Assembly (NCBI RefSeq): GCF_004348545.1
Contig: NZ_SMKL01000013.1
Location: 47,220 to 111,219, forward strand
Direction of reading: 5' to 3'
DNA length: 64,000 nt
Origin: Jiangella ureilytica
GTDB taxonomy: Bacteria; Actinomycetota; Actinomycetes; Jiangellales; Jiangellaceae
This document shows, piece after piece, positions 59,701-64,000 of the stretch. The notes under the pieces are model-generated. The model did not search any database. It was given only the letters and a program-made list of their open reading frames with translations, and had not been told where the DNA came from. How positions within the stretch are numbered: the stretch's first letter is position 1; each line of letters opens with the position of its first letter. Position numbers and translations under genes: made by a program.

Positions 59701-60789
59701 CGGCAGGCCGTCGTTGGCCGGGTGCTGCCGGTCGACGATGCTGACGGTGGCCTCCTGCGGCTGCACCGGCTCCGGCTCGATGACGTCGCCGGCGAACAGC
59801 TGCCACTCGGCCAGCTGGGTGATGGAGTCGCCGGAGTTGCGGGTGATGTCGAGGCGGTAGTGCAGGTACTCCGTGGTGTTGGCGAACTCGTAGGCCTTGA
59901 TCTGGAACCGCTCGGGGAAGTCCTCGTTGGTGCGGCGGTCCAGGTCGACCCAGGTGGTCCCGTCGTTCGAGCCCTGGATCGTCCAGTCCTGCGGGTCGCG
60001 GCCGGCGGAGTCGTTGGCCGACGCCAGCGCGTACTGGTTCACCGCGGCCGGCTCGGTCAGCCGGACCGTGATCTGCGCCGTGCGCACGAAGCCCAGCCAC
60101 TTGGTGTTGACGTTGCCGTCGACGACCTTCGGCGCGTCCTCGTTGGGCGGGTTGTTCGCGGTGGCGCTCACGGCGGCGACGTCGAGCGAGTCCGGCAGCG
60201 CGCCGACCGGGCGGGTGCCGATGAGGCCGGTGAACCACTCCGAGCGTTCCTGGGCGCGGGACGCGTCACCGATGCCGAGGAAGCCGCCGCCGTCCTCGAT
60301 GAAGGCCTCGAGCGCGTCCTCCTGCGACGGCGACAGCTCGGTGCCGATCGCCGACAGGAAGACGACGCCGCGGTAGGCGGCCAGCGTCTGTGCGGAGAAG
60401 CTGGCCGGGTCCGACGACACGTCGACGCCGATGCCGTTCTCGGCGCCGAGCTCCTGGATCGCCGCGACTGCGGCCGCGACGGGGTCGTCCTGCTCCTCTG
60501 CAGCGCCGTGGAAGACCAGCACCTTGGTGCCGTCCTCGGCGGTGGCTGCCTTGGCGGCGGCCAGCGCCTGCCGGGCCTCCGGGCTGGCGCCGTCGGCGGC
60601 GTCGGTGGCCTTCGCTGCGGGAGCGCTGGAGGCGCTCGGCGACGGTTCGGGCTCGGGCTGGCCCTGGGCGGGCAGCGCGGTGCCACTCAGCGCCAGAACC
60701 GCTGTGCTCGCCAGGACGAACGTCCGGCGCCACCTGGCGGATCGCGCCGGTGGCCCTCCCTCCGGACGGACGAGGCTGCTGCGTCTCAT
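56707..60789 (-). CDS. Secreted multidomain protein: ThuA - discoidin-like - PQQ-type sugar dehydrogenase - PKD - GCTIND module - DUF1080
   Basis: 1360 residues; ATG 60789 has AAGGAG upstream. Signal peptide at about 20-44. ThuA starts at 89 (KVLVFHGAAEEQ) and runs to about 190, is interrupted by an F5/8-type (discoidin-like) domain at about 201-335 (DPQDWTIQGSNDGTTWVDLD), and resumes at about 345-455 (DRQHPANDGLPLTLTRTDRW). A glucose/sorbosone dehydrogenase propeller spans about 460-980 (HGLDVAADGTVFYIG, HSCCHAGGGMDFDSDG). PKD is at 985-1058 (YAWDFGDGATSTEANPRHTY), the GCTIND module at 1086-1140, and a 3-keto-glycoside hydrolase/DUF1080 lectin-like domain at 1145-1360 (SGVFIRFPNPNQ). This is a complete extracellular sugar or glycoside oxidation-hydrolysis chain in one polypeptide. 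Confidence 0.9.
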   Translation of the reverse strand: MRRSSLVRPEGGPPARSARWRRTFVLASTAVLALSGTALPAQGQPEPEPSPSASSAPAAKATDAADGASPEARQALAAAKAATAEDGTKVLVFHGAAEEQDDPVAAAVAAIQELGAENGIGVDVSSDPASFSAQTLAAYRGVVFLSAIGTELSPSQEDALEAFIEDGGGFLGIGDASRAQERSEWFTGLIGTRPVGALPDSLDVAAVSATANNPPNEDAPKVVDGNVNTKWLGFVRTAQITVRLTEPAAVNQYALASANDSAGRDPQDWTIQGSNDGTTWVDLDRRTNEDFPERFQIKAYEFANTTEYLHYRLDITRNSGDSITQLAEWQLFAGDVIEPEPVQPQEATVSIVDRQHPANDGLPLTLTRTDRWTNWSPNPVGTVHTVAQVQERTYEPGDGANGAFHPISWCRDYDGGRSFFTGMGGTAESWDEAEFRSHVTGALQWTTGLVRGDCQATIGANYDIERLSAVNQPGQLDQNGEPHGLDVAADGTVFYIGKAACATGPVVPWENANVGRGCGTIHQWDPATGDVKLLTTLDVFGNRGSGGELVKTEEGLVGIALDPAFAENGWMYVYWMPYESIDKVRRVGDRTISRFTYDHETQEIDLDSREDLLAWETQIHSCCHAGGGMDFDSDGNLYIGVGDSNSSGGSSGYSGNNWTQEFAGISFQDARRTSGNTNDLNGKILRIHPEPDGTYTIPDGNLFTGQEEGGGKTRPEIYVMGVRNISTLYVDPVTDYLHAAWVGPDAGGPNAELGPAKYETATIITSAGNQGWPFCMGNRQPYRDRSNTDAAVLTGWYDCKGNLLNTSPRNTGLVDIPDARNNMIWYSPQGGNPDFPDRGDGIPTYDNDDATYGFPYMRSGGCQAVMTGPTFRESLVDTDSGVSWPSYWEGKWIIGDNCGQSSRVAVTVDPEGIEEQAPPLFAENLTSIIPHGGANDQLQSWMMTSRFGPDGALYMSDYSGGFFSLTPNQKLIRVVYNGGPATPAATATATAVQNKPLTIAFTGDRSGGVSYAWDFGDGATSTEANPRHTYAAVGTYTATLTVTYADGETMTTELEVTVGCAVPDDRGTVFLRDTDTGVTNDVVGNGCTINDLIDDESSWADHGSFVRHVTDTANALAADGVITAREKSTLTRLAAQAPIGKPGDTGWDAIFDGTAESLEGWEQAPGGFFELQDDGTIISRGGLGMLWYAEREFANYSVRLQFRDVSAGNTRANSGVFIRFPNPNQPLAERPECGRVGSAANSPAWVAIYCGQEIQIYDGTTGEPQKTGSVYNFDPIALPGAGATPKGEWNDYEIRVEGQHYTIIRNGVVINEFDNVPGIQSSRAGDPPTDLRQFLSGYIGLQNHGNNDLIEFRNIRVREL

Positions 60790-60887
60790 CGTTGCTCCTT
60801 CGATCGATGTGCGCTCGTGCCTGTGCGTTCTCGGCCCTGATGGGTGTCAGTGGTGTGCGGGCGTAGCGCGACCTATCCCGCGTGGCG

Positions 60888-61934
60888 TCAGTGGCCTGAG
60901 TGGCCCCCGTGTCCTCCGTGTCCTCCGTGGTAGCGGTCGATGGCCTCCTGTGCGTGGTCGGGGATGCTGCCGTCCTCGTTGCGGACCAGGAAGACGCCGG
61001 ACATGCCGCCGTCGGAGTGGAACTGCACGTGGCAGTGGTACATCCATGCGCCGGGGCCGACGCCGTCGCCGGCGATGACCTGGAAGCCGAACGAGCTGCC
61101 GGGGTTGAGGTCCTTGTTGTCGATGGCCTGGGTCAGGTCGTTCGGCCCGTCGAGGTAGCCCGTCCGGTTGTCGGCCCAGCGGTGGGCGTGCAGGTGGAAG
61201 GTGTGCTCCATGCTCCCGTGGCCGATACACAGCCACTCGACCCGCTCGCCCAGGACGGCGTCGAACATCGGTGTCATCGGCGCCACCAGGTTGTTGATCG
61301 TCATGTCGTTGAAGACCACGACGAACGTCTTGTCCGGCAGCAGGTCGCCCTTGCGCCGCACGATCAGGCCGCCGTACAGGCCCTTCTGCAGGCCCTGCGT
61401 GCCGTGGTCGCCGCCCAGCGCGTGGTCGTGGTAGTGCCAGTAGCCCGCGGTGCCGGGCAGCCAGCCGCGGCCGCCGCCCGACCGGCGCTCGCGCGAGCGC
61501 CACACGTACGTGCGGGTCTCGCCGGGCTCGTTGAAGGAGTCGTTGAACGGGGAGCCGTCGGAGAAGACGTCGTAGTCGACCCCATGCGGGTGGATCGACA
61601 GCCGCTGGTTGGTGGTGTTGACCAGCTCGATCTCCAGTGTGTCGCCCTCGACCATCTCGAGCAGCGGGCCGGGGATGGTCGCCTCGCCGGGCGCCAGGCC
61701 GTAGCCGAACCGCCCGCCGGGGAGCGCCTCGGCGTAGATCGTGACGCGCCTGGTCTGGCCCGTGGCCTGGGCGGTGCGCAGGCCGGCAACGGCGGCCGTG
61801 CTCGGTGCCGCGACGGCCGCGCCGGAGCCGGCGGCGACGGCGGGGAGTGCCGCTGCTCCGGCGACCGCGCCGGCCAGTACCGACCGTCGGGTCAGGTGGC
61901 CCAGCAAGCCGCGGCGAACGGGGGTGTCAGCCAT
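60888..61934 (-). CDS. Two-domain multicopper oxidase (small laccase type), Tat-exported
   Basis: 348 residues from ATG 61934 (GGAG five bases upstream; a longer open frame lacks a site). Twin-arginine signal LTRRSVLAGAVAGAAALP at about 15-32. All four copper motifs are present: HPHGVDYDV, HYHDHALGGDHG, HTFHLHAHRWADNRTG and HCHVQFHSDGGM, the last including the type 1 Cys and Met. Two-domain laccases of the Streptomyces SLAC type work as trimers and oxidise phenols with O2. The tail GGHGGHGGHSGH may bind copper. It is followed by the ThuA fusion gene after 98 bases, same strand, likely co-expressed. Confidence 0.93.
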   Translation of the reverse strand: MADTPVRRGLLGHLTRRSVLAGAVAGAAALPAVAAGSGAAVAAPSTAAVAGLRTAQATGQTRRVTIYAEALPGGRFGYGLAPGEATIPGPLLEMVEGDTLEIELVNTTNQRLSIHPHGVDYDVFSDGSPFNDSFNEPGETRTYVWRSRERRSGGGRGWLPGTAGYWHYHDHALGGDHGTQGLQKGLYGGLIVRRKGDLLPDKTFVVVFNDMTINNLVAPMTPMFDAVLGERVEWLCIGHGSMEHTFHLHAHRWADNRTGYLDGPNDLTQAIDNKDLNPGSSFGFQVIAGDGVGPGAWMYHCHVQFHSDGGMSGVFLVRNEDGSIPDHAQEAIDRYHGGHGGHGGHSGH

Positions 61935-62057
61935 GAGGTCTCCATTCCGTGAGTCCCGGGGCGCCTGCACCGGAGACCGGGGATCGGTGAGAGACCGCCG
62001 GGCAGCACGAACCCCCGACGGCCGCTGAACGACACCGACCCGTACATGGGACCGCAC

Positions 62058-62457
62058 AGTAAAGGGGCTTTTGCGTGCACGTCAACGGAAAGTTTCACGT
62101 TCGTCGTCAAATGCTCGGAGTCACAGTACTTCGCACCATCGGCGTTCGAGATCCGGAACGACCGAAAAGACCCTGGTGTCCGCCAGTGACGGAGTTCGCG
62201 ACACCAGTGGTTCGCGCACGCGCGCGAGTGGCCGCCGTCCCTCGCACCACTTCGACCGGTTGGCGGGTGACTTTCGCAAGTTACCGCGACGTAACGGTTG
62301 TGCCGGGAGCGACCGGCTCGGTACCGTCCACTGGTCAGTGGTGTGGGTCGTCGCAGAGCAGGGCCGAGAACTGTGGCGCGCGACACCGCGGACGAGCGCA
62401 CCCGGGGGTCCACTCTGGCCCGCCGGTGCAGACGTTCGTTCGAGGTCGAGGTGTCCC
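62058..62457. other. 400 bases without a clear gene, upstream of the laccase
   Basis: Lower G+C between about 62040 and 62160 (for example AAAGTTTCACGTTCGTCGTC) suggests a promoter region for the laccase. I recognise no known copper-responsive operator, riboswitch or RNA gene. Confidence 0.4.
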
Positions 62458-62595
62458 ATGCACCACCACACGTTCACCGCCGGCGCAGCCGTCGCGGCGC
62501 CGGCCACCCGGCCGCCGCCGGCTCCTGCGCGCCCCGTATCGCCGCTGGCCGCGGCCATAGAAGGCGCATGCGCGGACGCCGGCCACGCCGCTTGA
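62458..62595 (+). CDS. Possible small ORF (45 aa), His-rich start
   Basis: ATG 62458 follows CGAGGTCGAGGTGTCCC, giving GAGGTG at a suitable distance. The product starts MHHHTFTAGAAVAAPATRPP and ends GACADAGHAA. Proline/alanine-rich, no clear signal or family. The three His at the N-terminus beside copper-protein genes are suggestive only; overprediction is quite possible at this G+C. Confidence 0.28.
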   Translation: MHHHTFTAGAAVAAPATRPPPAPARPVSPLAAAIEGACADAGHAA

Positions 62596-62713
62596 CGGCC
62601 GGCCGCCCGGGCCGCGTCGCCGGCCGTACCGCAGTCGGCCGGCGGGGCGGGCTGTTCGTCCTGAGCCGGCCGCGGTGAGCTCTGGCGTGAGCCTTCCCGG
62701 GCGGGGCGAGCTG

Positions 62714-62857
62714 CTAGCGCGCGGTCGTCATCGCGAGCAGGGCGAGCACCGCCACGAGGCCCACGGACAGCCGCAGGCTCATGCTGGGCTGCTCAGGCCC
62801 GAGGAGCCAGCGACGGAGCCGAGCCAGCGAACGGAATCCGGCGAAGACGCGTGTCAC
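62714..62857 (-). CDS. Small predicted membrane protein (47 aa)
   Basis: GTG 62857 has GGAGGGG four to seven bases upstream. A basic amphipathic first half (TRVFAGFRSLARLRRWLLG) is followed by one membrane helix (LRLSVGLVAVLALLAM) at the C-terminus. No family recognised. The strong ribosome site and clean helix support it; the longer in-frame ATG start at 62923 lacks one. Confidence 0.45.
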   Translation of the reverse strand: MTRVFAGFRSLARLRRWLLGPEQPSMSLRLSVGLVAVLALLAMTTAR

Positions 62858-63277
62858 GGCACCCCTCCAGTCCACGACCGGCGTGGTCTCGGCGCCGGGA
62901 CGCCGAGGTGAAGCCGGACGCATCTCGAACCCAGACCGGAACGTCTATGCGGTGCCGGAACATGAATGCCGGCTACCCACCGGCCAGCGGTGCCGGCATC
63001 CGGAAAAGGGGGCCGGGACTGGGGGCCGTTCGCACGAATTGTGGCTTAAGCCCTCAGGATGACTCACGACCAAACGCACCGTCAATACCCCACCTCGCCT
63101 GGTGACCAGGCCGGTTACCGGACGTCGCCGCAGCGAGACCCTCGACGGCTCCCGGCCGCGGCCCCGACGGCTCTCGGCCACGGGAACCCGTTGGTCACGG
63201 ATGGTCGGCGCCGGGTCGCCGGATCCGCCTCCATGCCGCCGGAGTCCGCGTCCGGACCGGTGGCGGGGCGAGGGCAC
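62858..63277. other. 420 bases without a clear gene
   Basis: Between the small membrane protein and the AhpD-like gene I see only open frames without ribosome sites or family resemblance; no RNA gene or repeat was recognised. Confidence 0.45.
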
Positions 63278-63730
63278 TCATCCGGCGAACGACTCCGGGA
63301 CCATGCGGACGGTCACGCAGACCCGGTTCCAGGCGTTGATCGTCGTGACGACCATGACCAGCTGGGCCAGGTCCTCGTCGCCGAAGTGCTGGCGGACCTC
63401 GGCCCAGACCTCGTCCGGCACTCGCGGCGCGCCCTCGCTGAGCCGCGTCATCGACTCCGCCAGCGCGAAGGCTGCCCGCTCGGCCGGGCTGAAGAACGGG
63501 CCTTCGTCCCAGGCGGCGACGGCGTAGAGGCGCGCCGGGGTCTCCCCGCCCTTGACGGCGTCGTGGCTGTGCGAGTCGACGCAGTAGGCGCAGCCGTTGA
63601 CCTGGCTGACCCGCAGCTTCACCAGGTCGAGCAGTCCGGCGGGCAGCGCGCCCCGGTGGGCGCGGCTGTCCAGAGTCACCAGTGCCTTGTACGCCGCCGG
63701 GGCGAGGGCGGCGATGTCCATGCGTGTCAT
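63278..63730 (-). CDS. AhpD-like carboxymuconolactone decarboxylase family protein
   Basis: 150 residues from ATG 63730. It has the redox CxxC and following His of the AhpD-like branch: LVKLRVSQVNGCAYCVDSHS, then HDAVKGGE. This distinguishes it from the double CMD proteins at 37-39 kb, which lack the Cys pair. Such proteins act in peroxide reduction or are of unknown function (YciW/Rv2033-like). It is divergent from a MocR-type regulator 67 bases away, which likely controls it. Confidence 0.9.
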   Translation of the reverse strand: MTRMDIAALAPAAYKALVTLDSRAHRGALPAGLLDLVKLRVSQVNGCAYCVDSHSHDAVKGGETPARLYAVAAWDEGPFFSPAERAAFALAESMTRLSEGAPRVPDEVWAEVRQHFGDEDLAQLVMVVTTINAWNRVCVTVRMVPESFAG

Positions 63731-63751
63731 TCCGTCACCGTACGGCGCTAG

Positions 63752-63774
63752 ATTGGCCTCGTTGAAGAGCCAAT
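63752..63774. promoter_or_regulatory. Inverted repeat in AhpD/MocR divergent promoter
   Basis: ATTGGC at 63752-63757 and GCCAAT at 63769-63774, spaced by 11 bases, with a third related half (ATTGGG) near 63788. Repeated half-sites between a MocR gene and its divergent target are typical of this family's operators. Confidence 0.5.
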
Positions 63775-63797
63775 CCGTGCCTGACTGATTGGGCCAC

Positions 63798-64000
63798 ATG
63801 GACCTGCACGTCAGCCTCGACGGCGGCGGCGACCTCACCGCCCGCATCTACCGCTCCCTACGCGACGGCGTCCGCGACGGCCGGCTGCGCCCCGGCGACC
63901 GGCTGCCGCCCACACGCGAGCTGGCGCGCACGCTGAGCGTGTCGCGCGGCACGGTGGCGACGGCGTACGAGCGGCTGACGGCAGAGGGCTTCCCTGTCTC
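63798..64000 (+). CDS. MocR/PdxR-type GntR regulator, N-terminus only (cut by window edge)
   Basis: The first 67 codons are visible from ATG 63798: MDLHVSLDGGGDLTARIYRS, then GRLRPGDRLPPTRELARTLS and SRGTVATAYERLTAEG, the winged helix-turn-helix of the MocR subfamily. The start of this kind (short lead, then IYRSLRDGVRDG) is typical of regulators that continue into an aminotransferase-like PLP domain, which would lie beyond the edge. Confidence 0.82.
   Translation, partial: MDLHVSLDGGGDLTARIYRSLRDGVRDGRLRPGDRLPPTRELARTLSVSRGTVATAYERLTAEGFPV

Noticed and set aside
56641..60840. 1399-codon plus-strand open frame
   Set aside because: Antisense shadow of the ThuA fusion; composition is Val/Arg/Asp-rich noise typical of reverse-complemented GC-rich genes.
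1..64000. Insertion sequences, integrases, phage genes or toxin-antitoxin pairs
   Set aside because: Looked for transposase, recombinase and small paired genes on both strands; none found.

Overview
High-GC actinobacterial DNA (about 70% G+C, GTG and TTG starts, AGGAGG-type ribosome sites, a Tat-exported two-domain laccase, SBP_bac_5 lipoproteins). I cannot name the species from sequence alone; a soil or plant-associated filamentous actinomycete fits. The window has two parts, separated by a tRNA gene reading CAU at 51.8 kb. Part one, 1-51.5 kb, is a dense catabolic island of about 45 genes. It holds two nearly parallel Dpp/Opp-type ABC importers with fused double ATPases (1.5-5.6 kb and 8.6-14.2 kb), a third peptide-type binding lipoprotein (29.8-31.4 kb), three MFS carriers, and enzyme families that recur as paralogues: two enoyl-CoA hydratases, four DHDPS-fold proteins (three of one odd subgroup), three gentisate-dioxygenase-like bicupins, two cyclase/formamidase-like metal hydrolases, two ACMSD-like amidohydrolases, two double carboxymuconolactone-decarboxylase proteins, two M24 (creatinase-like) proteins each paired with a D-2-hydroxyacid dehydrogenase, three SDRs, three NMT1/THI5-fold proteins without signal peptides, plus a CaiB CoA-transferase, a nitroreductase, an aldo/keto reductase, a mandelate-racemase-type enzyme and an Ldh/Mdh-family dehydrogenase. 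Long runs overlap by 1-8 bases: 14.2 to 6.7 kb, 37.1 to 31.5 kb and 48.3 to 41.8 kb. The island appears to be held together by two FCD-type GntR repressors (17.8-18.5 kb and 26.8-27.5 kb). Promoters carry one of two AT-rich motifs that stand out from the G+C background: class A, built on TGTATGATG (upstream of the importers, the MFS, regulator 1, the DHDPS-like genes and the bicupin/CMD divergent promoter), and class B, built on GTATACCGC/GAATAC (upstream of the second M24 operon, regulator 2, the cyclases, the third binding protein, the SDR operons). The 48.3 kb divergent promoter has both. The island therefore looks like one scavenging programme: import of an oligopeptide-like, glycosidic or amide-linked plant or soil compound, hydrolysis, CoA activation, ring or side-chain cleavage and aldolase-type breakdown. 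The substrate cannot be read from sequence. Part two, 51.8-64 kb, is different. After the tRNA and a YihY/BrkB-type membrane protein comes a minus-strand set of three exported proteins: a two-domain laccase with a His-rich tail, a 1360-residue ThuA / discoidin-like / PQQ-type sugar dehydrogenase / PKD / DUF1080 fusion, and a cupredoxin followed by ten 94-residue OmpL47-type repeats. The last two share an unusual GCTINDLIDDE module, and the trio looks like an extracellular copper- and sugar-oxidation system. The right end has small ORFs, an AhpD-like protein and the start of a divergent MocR/PdxR-type regulator.
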